Positions 32,281-44,220 are shown, numbered from the stretch's first letter. The stretch is DNA of 64,000 nt from Dipteronia dyeriana (GCA_032871835.1 CM065298.1:71080154-71144153); one strand, 5' to 3'. The notes: generated by a model not told the origin, from the letters alone. Program-made: numbers and translations.

Positions 32281-33211
32281 TTTGATGTTGATTGTGTTTG
32301 CTTTGAATTTTTGTTAATTTTTTTTTTTTGGGGGGGGCGATGGTGGTGCGCGGCGCGCGCCTGTACTTAGCACTTAGCAGCTATACAAAGTTAAATGAAA
32401 GCTTGTACCTAAAACTATTGTGTTTGTGTTGTAAGATGGATTCCAACCTCTGACTTGAATACATTTTCTATCTGTATTTGCATTTGTTCTGCATATGTAT
32501 TCAGGTGGGTTCACTCCTAATGTCATGGTTACGTCTCGTCTGGACTTTTAATCTTGAAAATGTTGGTTGACTTACTGAATTCTTTAGTTTTAGTGTGTTG
32601 TTTTCTTTGGATCCCGTGTGTTATAATCTCATCACAGGTTGGTAATATATATCAAGGCAGTTGGAATGGGTAGTCATTAAGAATTTGGGAAAATTGGATA
32701 CATGTGACGGATTCATTGTCTCAGGTTCAAAAATGTAAAATGTGTACACAGAATGGTTTTGTGAGACAAATTGATTAGGTGTTTATAAGCAATGTGTCGA
32801 GTCCATTTTGCTTTTTTTTTTTTGGGTTTGGACGTGAGAAACAGCACATTCCCATATTTGAGATTGAGGCATCTGGTTTTTTGAATCATTAGTGATCTTT
32901 GTGTTCTATGATTCTTATTCATTGTATCTGAATTGTCACCGAGTAAAACCTAAGCTCCATGACATTTTGTATTTTCTGATGGATATCGATGAGATAGCAG
33001 TATATACCACCAGATGGTGTTTTTAGCGCCCTGATGTGAAGTTTATGGTGATTGTGTAACATCTACTTTGATCTGATTTATGAGGTCAGGAGAACCATTG
33101 TAGAAGTAATGCTAATAGCGAGAATGGAACTCGATAGATGCTTAGTATGAGAATGAAACATTTTGCGTAATATTTCTCGACGCTTATCATTTATGTATCA
33201 TGGACCTCTTA
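32281..33211 (+). other. Probable 3' untranslated region and downstream flank
   Basis: T-rich sequence after the host-gene stop, including a T13G8 run at about 32319-32338 and a GCGCGGCGCGCGCC island near 32349. No second gene, splice-linked ORF or RNA gene was recognised. A poly(A) site could not be fixed. Confidence 0.4.
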
Positions 33212-33219
33212 TCCGGTTC

Positions 33220-33577
33220 TAGTGTTCTAAAACACGCCTTAGGCACCACCGGCCGTGCCGACAAAGGGGTAATCAGCGAGGCTAGGCAGTCTAGTGCCTA
33301 ATCAACGCTAGGCGTCGCCTAGATGAATACAAAGCGGTGAAGATGAACACCTAGGCGGTCGTGTGTTTTATTAAAAAACGACGATGTTTTAAGGTTGGTT
33401 TAAAAAACGCAGGAAGAAAAAAGGTCGGTTTAAAAAACGTAGAAATCTTTTTCTTCCTCTTCTCCTTTATTCACTTGACACTCGACCTATGCCTCCACAA
33501 CTCCGTTGAGGAAAGACCCAAGCCACTAGGTGCTGGTCTGTTGTCCGATTAGCGTCTTAACACTTTTTAGAACATTG
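33220..33577. mobile_element. hAT-type MITE (358 bp)
   Basis: Terminal inverted repeats TAGTGTTCTAAAA (33220) and TTTTAGAACATTG (end 33577) share ten contiguous bases. 8-bp target duplications TCCGGTTC (33212-33219) and TCTGGTTC (33578-33585) differ at one base. Eight-bp duplications and such termini are typical of hAT transposons. The interior has CCTAGGCG-like words and no transposase, so it is non-autonomous. The frame at 33361-33552 is inside it and is not a gene. Confidence 0.85.
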
Positions 33578-33585
33578 TCTGGTTC

Positions 33586-34166
33586 ATGCTTATATGATTA
33601 TGAATAGTTTGATTGCAATGATAATAATGTGGAGTAGATTATCTACCTGCCTTACTGTTGCATAGATTGTGTTGGAATTTGCTGATACTTCATTCTTGAT
33701 TCTTGATCTGTCCGTTTTTCTTCTGGAACTGATCATGTTCATCATTATTATAAACATAAATTAATTTTCAATTTTTGGTCGTTCTTTTATCTTACGTTGC
33801 CGTCGACGATTCAGACTGCTTCTCTCACAGTTTCTTATTGTAAGGTGCATCAAACAACTGTGAATCTGGGAGGTTATAGAAGATCACCTACACATCACTG
33901 ATTGGAATGAACAAGAAAGATAGAAATCAGTGGCAAAATATTCTATGCATTGACATCTAATCGGTCAAAGGGTAAAAGAAAAACCTTCGGAAGAACAACG
34001 GTTATATAACCGATGGATCTGCATAGTGGTAAAATCTTTATGAATAATGTTACACTGGTTTGTTGCAATTAAATTGTTATGGGATGATGGTCGATTGTGT
34101 GGTAATTACAAATCTTTTGGGCAAATTTTTGAGCATGTATTGTTACGAATTTTTTTATTTTTAGAG
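33586..34166. other. Intergenic, no gene seen
   Basis: Mixed-composition sequence between the MITE and a solo LTR. No ORF above background, repeat border or RNA gene recognised. Confidence 0.4.
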
Positions 34167-34171
34167 GATAG

Positions 34172-34734
34172 TGTAGATGGTCGATCTACAATTAATGTGG
34201 ATTGGAGTGGATGTAAATTAGATGGTCTAACCATTGTCGAACCAATGTTATCGATCGCTATTTTAATTTGTAAAAAGAAATGGAACATGAAGAATAAATG
34301 GTTGATCCCCGAATTTGGTCTTATTTTGTTTAGGCAGTACGTTATTTTGTTTGATATAAGAATTCGAGGGAAAAAATAAAAATTGATTGAATGTTTGGAA
34401 CGTAGAACCTGGGTAAATTTGGTGGAATGAGCTTTGAATTGGGCAAAGTTTCGACAAGCGATCAAGCTTTTTTTCAGTCTCAAGAAATCAGAGTTCTATT
34501 TATAGGTTCGTCTTGATGGTTTCATAAAGGGTCGTCAAGAAAGATCATATCAGGTTGATCGTGTCCGGATTCTATGGGATCCTCCATCTTCAAATCGAAA
34601 CCAAGTCAAGATGCTTGTTAGCTCAGCTGACTGGTTTTTGGGTTGACCCGCCGAGTATAGGCCTGACCCGGGTTACTTGTTGGACTCTTTGTGGGCTTCA
34701 ATATTGGGCCCACGGTCCCTTTTTAGCTACCATA
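34172..34734 (-). mobile_element. Solo LTR related to the Tat-like 3' LTR
   Basis: Perfect 5-bp duplication GATAG at 34167-34171 and 34735-34739. The plus-strand start TGTAGATGGTCGATCTACAA matches the start of 38471-39088 with one difference. The far ends also correspond (GGGCCCACGGTCCCTTTTTA here; AGGGCCTAGAAGCCATTTTT there). The terminal dinucleotide has decayed to TA. ORFs at 34047-34483 are incidental. Confidence 0.75.
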
Positions 34735-34739
34735 GATAG

Positions 34740-36481
34740 CATTACGTGATACTTATATAGTAAGAAATTCATTTATTCGCTATATTTGGGTTTAGGGGCT
34801 TTAATAATTGTAGAGGGCTAACCCAAGCCCGCAAATGGGCCTTGGTGATCTCGAGGTGGACGATGAAGAAGATATTGAAAAGAGAGATACGAAAAATACC
34901 AACCACAAGTAGTGCGTGGAAGTGATGAAATCAAACAAAAAGATAATGTGAAAAAGTGAAAAGGCAAGTAGTAGGACCCTTCAAAAAATATCTAGTATAG
35001 GTCATGTAAATGTATTTGGAAAGAGTCATGCTGTTACGAGTTCGTATCATTTCGTTTTTGGGCTGTACTAAAATTATTCCATCCAAATACGATCTGTTAG
35101 TTTAATAAGTTCAGATGTAAAACCCAAAACAATTTATTAAATTAATGGGTAACTTGACCCGACCCATTGCACAATGTTATATTTAAAATTTATTAAAAAG
35201 TTGTAAATAAATAATACTGAAGCATGATCAAAACCATGCTATCAAGTCAACCATAGGTACTAAGAATCTATCGAAAACATATTAATTTAAGAAAAACAAA
35301 ATAAACAACTTAAAAATGAAATCTAACATTGCTTCCATAAATATTCATTACGTTGCGATTGAGAATTTCAATTCTCACATACGCTTACAAATGTTAAATT
35401 GCTTGTGGTAGATGACGACTACTTTTAAAGTTATAATAAGAATATAGTCAATTTTGAGTTTTGGAGTTTTTAATTTAATTTTTAATTAATTATTAAAATG
35501 TATCCTAAATATAATTATAGAGATTTTTTTTATAAATTCAACAACTTTAATAAATTTATTTACTATCGAGTAGGTAAATACAACGATTGATTTTTAATAA
35601 ATTTCATAATATATATATATATATAATTATTAAAAATCTTTATTCTAGTGGATTATAACGAATTAAAGGTTTTTCAAAAGTGAATCAAAAACTGATCCAT
35701 TATATTATGGGTTTCAATGGGCTGACGTAATGATAACCTAATCCGATAAACTAGACCCATCAACTGTCATTTTCAAATGGGTTTAATCGTATTATTGGAT
35801 TGTATGAAATTTTACTAGGTCTAACTATATTGAATTGATTCGGTATACTTATCGGTGCATTTAATATAATTTTTTTTAAATCTTGGGTTTGGGTTAGTGA
35901 TATGTCTAGACATGATTATATTAACTTTGTTATAAGAGAGAGCCTCTTTATATTTTTCAATTTACTAGCCAAATACGAGAATTAAACTTCACAAATAAAA
36001 AAAAAGTTGTGAACGATCACTTTTCTCGGTTTTCTCAAAGTGAGATGTAAAATTCAATGGTTTAGAACTGTTAATTTAAACGTAAATAATAAAAGAATCA
36101 ATACATAAGTATCAAAACTTAGTTACAGCATAAACTGTTCATATGGTAAATTTCGGTAACTCTTTTTATATATATATAACTTTTATATGTTCAGTTTAAA
36201 CCTATATAATATATATTAGTTCCTTGTATGTAGGTCATCAGATTTAAATTTTTTGATTTGGTTATATATACTTATCAAAACATCTTTTAAATCCAATAGT
36301 CAATATATAAGTTCGAACCGACAATAAATAGAATATATATATATATATATAATGTGTAGTTATGAGGGTCTTATACATGTGACATTTCATACTAATTGAT
36401 TGAACCGTCAGTTATTATTCATAGCTAAATTCAAGAAATAATTACAACTTTGCAAGTAAATTAACTTAACAATTTTACAAT
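34740..36481. other. AT-rich intergenic stretch, no gene seen
   Basis: AT-rich, with AT microsatellites near 35610-35625 and 36335-36352. Words such as GACCCGACCCATT (35158-35170) are common in plant LTRs, but no complete element border could be drawn. No credible ORF. Confidence 0.4.
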
Positions 36482-36490
36482 TAAATTTAG

Positions 36491-37948
36491 CGATATTATC
36501 ATTTGGGTCCCTAAGTTTTTCCAAAAGATAAATATTTTAAACGAGTTTCCTTTTTTACAATATTTTGTCCTTACTTTTTAAAAATGCATCAAATTGATCC
36601 CTTTGACGCTAATTTTGATAGTAAAATGTGACAGAAAATAAAAATTGACCATTTTACCCTTTGTATTTAATTATCGAATGAAATGATACCTTTGCCCTCC
36701 AACCTTTTACAATTTGACAACTTTATCAATTTAGATTGACCAATACAAAATTGACACGTGCTAAAAAAATTATTTTAAAAAATACGTAAAAGGTATTTAT
36801 TTATTTTTTGTTTAAATGGAAATCCAATAATAAGATAAATAAATTTGAAAAATGATTTTTTTTTAAAATAAAAAAATTTCATAAGAACATTTTTATTTAA
36901 AAAATGTCTCCAACAGGGATTAAGAGAAAACAATTAAAAAAAAAGAAATAGAATTAATAAAAATTAATATTTTAAAAATATAAAATCTTATCATCTTCTC
37001 CTAATCCCATTACCAAATCTTATCATCTTCTCCCAATCACTTTACCAAAATCTTATCTTCTTCCTTTCTTGATTATCACGTTCTCCCTCTCCACAATTTA
37101 TCTCTCTTTTCTTTCTTCTCCTTGTCTCATCTATACTGTGCGATATTGATGAAATGTTGTGTGTTGTTAAAGAAAAAAAAAAAAGACAGTCGGTATCATG
37201 TTTGCTTGTTTGGTTGTGGTGGCGACCTCATGGTAGGTAGGTTTTGCTTGTTGGATGTTTGGTTGATGGGTTTGGGTGGTTGTGTTGGGATATTTGGGTT
37301 TGATTTCAATGTTGGGATGTGAAGGATTTGGTGGGTTTCTAAGTTTGGTTCTGGTGTGGGTAATGATGGTTGTCTGGGTTTTGGTCTAGGTGTGATGGTG
37401 ATGATGAAGGTCCGATTATGCTTTCTGGTGGTGTGGGTTATGGTGTTTCTGTGGTTTGGTGGGGTGTCAAACCTTCACATTTCAAATGGAGACATAGCCA
37501 TGATGGAGATCGGGTCGTAAGATGGGTGGTCTTTAAGCTGGGCAAACAGTCCTAAGATCTCTAAGGATCTTGTGGAGATCCAATCTCAATCTCCAAAATC
37601 TAAATTTGATCTCCACCAATTTTCTGTTTTTTTTTCTTTTAATTTCTCTTAAGATATTTTTTTAAAAAAGTGTTTTTTTTATTAATTTTAATTTTAATTT
37701 TACAAAAACTAAGGGTATTTTAATTTTGTTAAATGAATATTTTCTATTTTATATTTTTGTTGACTTGTGGCATTTTCCCTGTTCAAAGACAAAATGCCCC
37801 TGCAAATGTTAAATTTGTCTGACGCCTAACTAACAGATGGATCTATTTGATATACTTTCAAAAGTTAGGGAAAAAGTTGCTAAAAAAACAAACTGATTTA
37901 AAAAAGTGAGCTTCCACCAATACTTAGGGACTAATTGATAATAACCCT
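36491..37948. mobile_element. Probable non-autonomous Mutator-like element
   Basis: Inverted ends: ATTATCATTTGGGTCCCTAA near 36495-36514 and, read from the right end, ATTATCAATTAGTCCCTAAG near 37943-37923. 9-bp flanks TAAATTTAG (36482-36490) and TAAATCTAA (37949-37957) agree at seven of nine. Nine-bp duplications are usual for MULEs. The interior 37120-37555 is G-rich on the plus strand, unlike its surroundings, and may be a captured host fragment. No transposase found. Confidence 0.6.
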
Positions 37949-38005
37949 TAAATCTAAGAAGTGATACAAGTTCACATGATCACATTTATTAACTTTTATG
38001 TGGGT

Positions 38006-38203
38006 GGTCATGGAACACTGCTTAGGTGCTGACCAGTCAGCACCAAGCCATATTGACCAACCAATGATTGGTTGCCAAGTAACCCAAAGCAAGAAGAAAA
38101 TGGTAAAAAGTGAAAGAGTTTTTACCATGTGGCAACACTCCATTGGAGAGTCAGTATGGTTGGGTGTTGATCGGTCAGTACCCAAGCTTTTTCCATGGTC
38201 ATG
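38006..38203. repeat. Fold-back element (about 200 bp)
   Basis: The left arm (38006-38083) and right arm (38123-38203) are imperfectly complementary over about 78 bp. For example GGTCATGGAA pairs with TTCCATGGTC, and CATATTGAC pairs with GTCAGTATG. Within the left arm GGTGCTGACCAGTCAGCACC (38025-38044) is a perfect 9-bp stem with a 2-base loop. The central loop contains TGGTAAAAA/TTTTTACCA. No target duplication could be identified. Confidence 0.7.
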
Positions 38204-38470
38204 TACTTCCCTCTTGGTATTGGGGATTAAATTCGAAGCTCATTGAACTCATAAAAAAGCCGTGGGTATTTTATCATTTTATGTGTGTATAAGTGTATTA
38301 CGAGAGTAACTATTTAAATTGTTTCTAAAATTTGGACCTTTAACCTGACAAGTGTAAACATTATTTTTAAAACCGAAATTTTGAGAAACAAAATGAAATA
38401 GAAAAGTATACAACACAACTACACAAGTGAATTTAACAAATCTAAATGAGACCCTAAAAATTATAAAATT

Positions 38471-39088
38471 TGTAGATGGTCAATCTACAATTACAGTGGG
38501 TTGGGTCGGATTCGAGTTAGGCCCAAATAACTTGGTCTAACCGGTCGAATCAGACAATTCGTCTACTCCAAGAACCTGTAAAAAGGATGAAAACAAACAA
38601 ATAACAGAAAAACAAAAGGGATGATGTGGTCGATTTGGCCTTAGGTATGTTTGGGCTGAGCGTTTGAGGGTGGATGATCGTGGATTGAAGGTGGATGGAT
38701 TCTGGTGATCGAAGCTTATAGCAGTGATTGTACTTTTACAGAATTTCGGCACGCGAAAACTTTAGTTTAATGATCAAAAAGCAGAATCCCTTTTCAGTAA
38801 GGGAATGATTTTATTTATCGGCTTCCTAGAACCACTTGGACGTTATGGAACTATTGGGTAATATCCCTGAAATCCCGACCGGATTTCAAGGGATCTTATC
38901 GTTGCTTTACCAATTCAAACTTGTAAAGTGTTATCTAAGATTTCAGTGGTTCACTTGAAATAGATGAGTGACCAAGTCAAACGGTAATTCTAGTGGGTCG
39001 ACCTGGGTCAGTTGGGCTTAGCCCAAGCATGAATCGAAATTGTTAATGGGCTTTAATCGTAGGGCCTAGAAGCCATTTTTGGCTAACA
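38471..39088 (-). repeat. Tat-like element 3' LTR (618 bp)
   Basis: Minus strand TGTTAGCCAAAAATGG...CCATCTACA. It shares both ends with the solo LTR at 34172-34734, which confirms the borders. No 5-bp duplication connects its two flanks, as expected when the right side is internal sequence. Confidence 0.75.
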
Positions 39089-39123
39089 CAGTTGGTCCCT
39101 CACTCTTTAAAGAGGAAGTCTCC
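39089..39123 (-). other. Polypurine-rich tract of the Tat-like element
   Basis: The minus strand contains AAAGAGTGAGGGACCAACTG next to the TGTTAG LTR start. Purine-rich but not pure; assigned mainly from position. Confidence 0.5.
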
Positions 39124-39369
39124 AAATTAGAGAGTGTAAATTTCAGTCGAGTCTAGTGTGGGTCCGACAATACGTCAAGTAGAACGACTGATAAGAACTT
39201 TTACAGCAACAAGTTGTCGACTATGTAGTGAGCTTTGAGAAGCTTAACTGATGGGGTTGAAGTGGTTCAACTTTTAGGGTTGACGTGGCACCTCATTTTT
39301 GGCATGCCTTTTCATTTTGGGCGTATTTATCAAAGAAATTGAATTTCAAATCAATTCACGGTTACCATT

Positions 39370-39450
39370 GTTAGTTAATAACCATAGTGGTTACAACATG
39401 TAGCAACCATGGTCAAAACTATGGTTAAAAGTCTTGGTTTATAAACCAAA
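39370..39450 (+). promoter_or_regulatory. Candidate promoter of the antisense ORF
   Basis: TTTATAAA at about 39438-39445 lies upstream of the exon-like stretch ending at the splice donor 39575. Just before it (39380-39430) are repeated, partly inverted words: AACCATAGTGGTTA, GCAACCATGGTC and ACTATGGTTA, which look like clustered binding sites. The assignment is inference from spacing. Confidence 0.4.
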
Positions 39451-39586
39451 CTTCTTCACTAGGTTTCTCCCATCTCTTCATATGCGTCTGAAGCAAAAAC
39501 TTACTCAAAACAGTTCGAAGTATTTGCAAATCTTCAGTCTTAATCCACTAGAATCATCGAACTCTAATTTCAAGGTAAGCAAAATT

Positions 39587-41877
39587 TGTTGGAACCCCGT
39601 TCACCGGTCACGCAGCTGAACTAGGTTTTAAAAATTTTATATACAGATCATAATCTGTATCTGAGACCAGTGAACTTGAGATCTTAATTATTATTTGAAA
39701 ATAATACATACAATATGTAATCACAGCAAATTGAAATCGATATAATCAGAAGAAGAAAATCTTACCAACTTTTAGAGGCTCTTTCACTTTACGTTATGCT
39801 CCTGTCTTAACCACTGGATCTTCCTCGCTATCTCCCGGGACTGGTAACTGCGTGTGGGCGCGTCACGGTCTCAGGAACTTGAATGGATGATGTAGAGAGA
39901 ATTGAAGAAACTTTTTTTTCTATGTTCACAAACTAGAACAATTCTAGTATATCAAAATATTGCCAATATTTTTTAGCAATATATATATTTTTTTTGTTTA
40001 CACTGAACAGTGCGCGAACATATACATCTATATATCAAAACTCTTTTTGACTTCTTTGTTCACCTGATGCATGCCTTTTCTTTTCACAAAACTAAAATAT
40101 GCTTTTTTTTTTTTACGCCTCTACTTTCTTTACACAAATATATATCTATATACCTTTGTTAAATATATATATCTCATGCCACTGTTATATATATATATAT
40201 ATATCTCACTTGTTTGTATCCTATACAATGCGCGAACATATACACATATATATCAAAACTCTTTTTGACTTCTTTGTTCACCTGATGCATGCCTTTCCTT
40301 TTCACAAAACTAAAATATGTTTTTTTTACGCCTCTACTTCCTTTACACAAATATATATCTATATATACCTCTGTTAAATATATATATATATATATATCTC
40401 ACGCCACTGTTAAATATATATATCTTACTTGTTTGTATCATATACAAACACTTATATATGTGTATACACCAATTTACATCCAATGCAATCTCTTATGTTA
40501 TAATTGATATATATATTTGAATTATCCTTTTCAAATATATCTAATATATTAAAAGTGATAATAGGTATTTAAATTTAAACTTAAATTCAAATACTTAGAT
40601 AAATGATTTAGTAAAATAAAATAATCATATTATTTTATCTTCACCTAAATCCATATATTAACTAACAACCTCCATTTAATAGTTAATTAATAATTCATAA
40701 TTATCAATATAATTAAATAATTTAATTATTTAATTAATTTAACTATTAACATTCATTAATTAAATAATCTCATTATTCAATTAATTCCTGAATATATACG
40801 TGTCACTTTTGTAACACAATTAATTGGGCAATCCAATTAATTAACCGTGACCCTTGTTACCTAAATCGATCGATCTAGTAAGAGAACCTAATGGACCCAC
40901 AGTATCTTGAGCTCTAATAATCCTCGGAATCATTAATTAAACTCTTTAATTAATATTCCTTGATTATTAACTCCGGTGTTATTCCACTAAAATCCCGAAG
41001 CTGCACTCTCTCAACTGTAGACGCTTTTACACAGACTGATACAGCTCGGTGTCCATCGATATAGCTATTACACATGGTGTGATCCTCCACAGTAGTTCAT
41101 AATTAGAGCTGGGTCATAATGTCCATTATACCCTTCTAATTACATATATCCTTTAAGTACCATTGATTCTATAATGAACAATAAATCCTATTTCCTCACG
41201 GAATTAGGAGAGCGCTCATATTGTCCAAGCCTCGAATCAACCTTAAGGGAACTACCATTTACTTCTCACAAGAAAGAGTGGATTCCACTATTGTGTACAA
41301 ACCTTTCCAGCCACAAGCCAATCCGCAATCCCAACATACGGAGTATATTGATCAGGAAATGCATCTAACCTCACTCATGGTATATCAAAGACAACGATTT
41401 AACCTGAAGGAGTCGATAAGACACTCAAGATTAAGATCACCCATATATAGCCATCATTAGTTGATATATATGAATCTCATCGGTAAACGGATCTTGGTGA
41501 GAGATTCATATAGATCATGGCCAAGTCCTATATGATCACATCATACAAGGTGCCTCCATTCCCATATCTCATATGAATGATTCAAGATAGAATCATCGTA
41601 CATTACAGAATGGACCGCAGCTATAGATTAACCACAAATAAAGTACCCAAATTTATTTGCTATCTATGGACTCTTTAGATTGCACGTCTCTTACTGTATC
41701 CATCCGTATATGACACTCATATACACAGTTCGAGATTACATCTGACAATCTTGGATGTTTAAACATATGAACAAGTTTATAAAATAAATAACATAACAAG
41801 AATGAATTGAACTTTTCTTTTTATTTATTTCATAAATCCATTTACAAATTACATCTTTAGGGCATAAACCCCAACAC
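39587..41877 (-). mobile_element. Solo LTR inside the antisense-ORF intron
   Basis: The minus strand starts GTGTTGGGGTTTATGCCCTA, a start often seen in plant copia LTRs, and ends GGTTCCAACA. AAATT duplication at 39582-39586 and 41878-41882. One extra base at the right end is odd for a TG..CA LTR. No internal domain. It contains a 218-bp direct duplication. The frames at 40071-40520 and 41174-41460 are AT repeat and LTR sequence. Confidence 0.75.
40011..40440. repeat. 218-bp direct tandem duplication in the LTR
   Basis: TGCGCGAACATATACA begins at 40011 and again at 40229. The copies are co-linear through CTTTTTGACTTCTTTGTTCA, CACCTGATGCATGCC and the AT-repeat tail, and differ mainly in T-run and AT-run lengths. 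Confidence 0.85.
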
Positions 41878-42290
41878 AAATTTCTTTTCTTTCTTGGTTA
41901 AAATAGTTTAAAGTTGCTTTGAGACTTCTTTTATGCATTCGTAGGGAACTAGCAAAACGAAATTTAGGGATTTTCACCCAGAAACATTGCATGTGTTCTT
42001 GCGTTGTTCTTTGCATTGAGTTTCAAAATTTTGATTTGGCGATGGGTTAGATCCATCCAAGTGATATTTTACAATATCTGCCTCATTTGCGATTCGTTGG
42101 GTCGTTGTAGAACCCTAGATTTGTAGTCGATCGACCCAGATTAGCTGAGGTCTTGTCAGATCAATGCCATTCTTAGGTTTTGATTATCTGGGCAAACCCT
42201 ATGTTTTGATTTTAAACCCTATGATATGATTTTAGATCTCAATTTATGCTTTACTTTTGCATTTTTGCATTTGTCAGCTTTAGAGGCATC

Positions 42291-44220
42291 ATGTCGAAAA
42301 AGAGTACAACTTTGAGTCCAACATTTACCTGGACCCTTAACGGCTCGGGAGTTGAACTTGAGGGAGATGTCAAAGTCAAATACCAGAATGTCTAGCGATG
42401 GATCACGGTAGCTAAACCATCAGAAGTAGTTCATATAGATAAATCGAGCAAGCTAGAATCGAGGGTCGTACACGTGATTACGCATCAGGTCGAATTCCCT
42501 AAACATGTAGAGGTCGAAGAGCCGTCTTGCTTTGGTCGACCATTAGGTATCCTTGCTAGTGATAACCCAAGGAGTGTGCTTACTGATAATGACATGGATA
42601 GCTTAAGAACATTATATGGAATCTCTGATCATGTCGAACTACGTACTGCTAAGGAGCAAGAACGAGCCAACTGGTATATTCCGGGATGGACTTATTTTTA
42701 TAAGTATATCCTTTGACAGAGGTTTAGCTTTCTAGTCATCTCTATGGTTTGTAGATTGTTAATATACTATGAGAAGGGTTGTTTCACACTGTGTTCGAGG
42801 TTCGATATGACGCCCTTGATTACTGACCTTACGACAAGAGACTGGAGATGGAAGGACACTTTTTTCTTTTGCCAAGGGGACTTTAATAGATAGGCCCTTT
42901 GAAAAGGAGAAGTACATCTATCTGCATAGATGGAGTCGACATGGTGAGTGTTAAATTCTAGTGTCGTTTTAATAGTTTTGATTTTTTCTTAGTTTTTTGA
43001 TAAGCTTGTCTATGTGTAGATATAACGAATGAGAAGAATAAGATAGATTGTCCACACGCTGTCGAGCGTACCTAATTAATTAAGGTGATACTTTTCGGGG
43101 AGAGAAGTTAGATAGTGTTACTACGGGAAAGTAATCTTAGACCTAGTACCCTATGGCTTTATTCGATGTGGAATGTGTCACAAACGCCATATCCTCTTGT
43201 GAAAGATATCGTGTTGTACGCTAGAGTTAGGAGAGGGTTTGAGATACTTTGTGGTACAAGATTTTTAACCCCTGTAACTAACGTTGAATGTTGTTTCGTA
43301 GCTAAGTCGATATCAGACATGAAATTCAACATGCCTAATCCTGAAGAGGCACTGAAACGACAGAAAGTGGCAATGGGAAACAAGAGATTGTACTTGCTAA
43401 GAAGATGAGTGTGTAGGGAGAGATATCGATAGATAAGTTGATTATCCCTATCGATGAGCCACCATTTAAGTCATCTCAAGAGTTGGACCCCTCCCCTCAG
43501 GGTGTAAAAGAAAAGGAAGGTTGTCGAAGCAGGTGACAATGGAAACACAGTCGAAGCCGCTTAGAAACTGGGAGTAGACGAGGCTGCGTTGAAGAGGCCT
43601 AATTTGACCCTGGTGGCATTTCCTCAGGGAGTGAAATCGACATTTAAGGAGCCAAATAGCTTTTTAAAGAAGTCAAACGACCTCCTATTCACAAGAGACG
43701 AAGAATATCTCAAAGGAAAAAAGGTGGAAGAAGTTGTCAATACTGGTTTTCTCACTACTTTTCAGGTGAGTTATATTATTGTATCATATTTTCCATTACG
43801 GTCATGTCGAATACTAATGGCGAATACCTTTTGTAGGCCTTGTGATCACAATTGTTTTTGAAAAACAAATTTGTGGCCACTCAAGAAATGTACACAAAGC
43901 TCCAAAAAGCAAACGACATGCTCAGGCAAGAGTGCGACAAAGTGAACTAGGTTAAGCAAGAAGTGGAAAAGAAAGCCTTGGCTCTGGATGAGGAATTGGT
44001 AAAGTTGAGAGATGCTCTTGCGGATAGGGATCGACAACCGAAGAAGGCTAATAAAAGCCTTAACGAGAGAGACCGATAAATAGTTAGTTTGAACGAGTAC
44101 ATCATGAATATCTTAGTTAAGGCCATGTGTGTTGCCAGGGTCGATCTCTTCAAGCAATATGAGAGTATTCAAAGTGGGACCCCAAGGCCAAGATTAACGG
44201 GTCAATTCAAGATTAGATCC
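42291..44220 (+). pseudogene. Antisense ORF of the Tat-like element (gypsy-type plant transposon domain)
   Basis: Starts MSKKSTTLSPTFTWTL at 42291; a stop follows at 42393. Later open pieces give SLRTLYGISDHVELRTAKEQ and WYIPGWTYFYKYIL (42474-42716), TTRDWRWKDTFFF (about 42838), a segment at 43115-43408, and 43589-43765 ending FLTTFQ. GT at 43766 and AG at 43836 bound a 71-bp intron. The next exon stays in frame and forms a coiled coil (QEMYTKLQKANDMLRQECDK, EELVKLRDALADRDR). Layout and motifs resemble plant 'putative gypsy type transposon' proteins. Several stops make it a pseudogene. Confidence 0.6.

Larger units (their letters stand above)
39575..42277 (+). other. Predicted first intron of the antisense ORF
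   Basis: Donor CAAG/GTAAGC at 39575 and acceptor TTTGTCAG at 42277, 13 bases before the ATG at 42291. Most of the intron is the solo LTR 39587-41877. Without it and one duplication copy the intron would be about 407 bp. Confidence 0.5.

Noticed and set aside
32340..32365. GCGCGGCGCGCGCC as a possible CpG-island promoter
   Set aside because: It is only about 15 bp and lies downstream of the gene's stop. No gene start follows, so it is too weak to annotate.
33361..33552. 63-codon ORF near the host gene
   Set aside because: It is fully inside the hAT-type MITE, so it is repeat sequence.
34047..34483. ORFs of 110 and 125 codons on opposite strands
   Set aside because: They overlap the solo LTR at 34172-34734, have no recognisable domain, and mirror each other on both strands.
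40071..40520. Cluster of short tyrosine- and isoleucine-rich ORFs
   Set aside because: Products of AT microsatellite and the 218-bp duplication inside an LTR. The low-complexity composition explains them.
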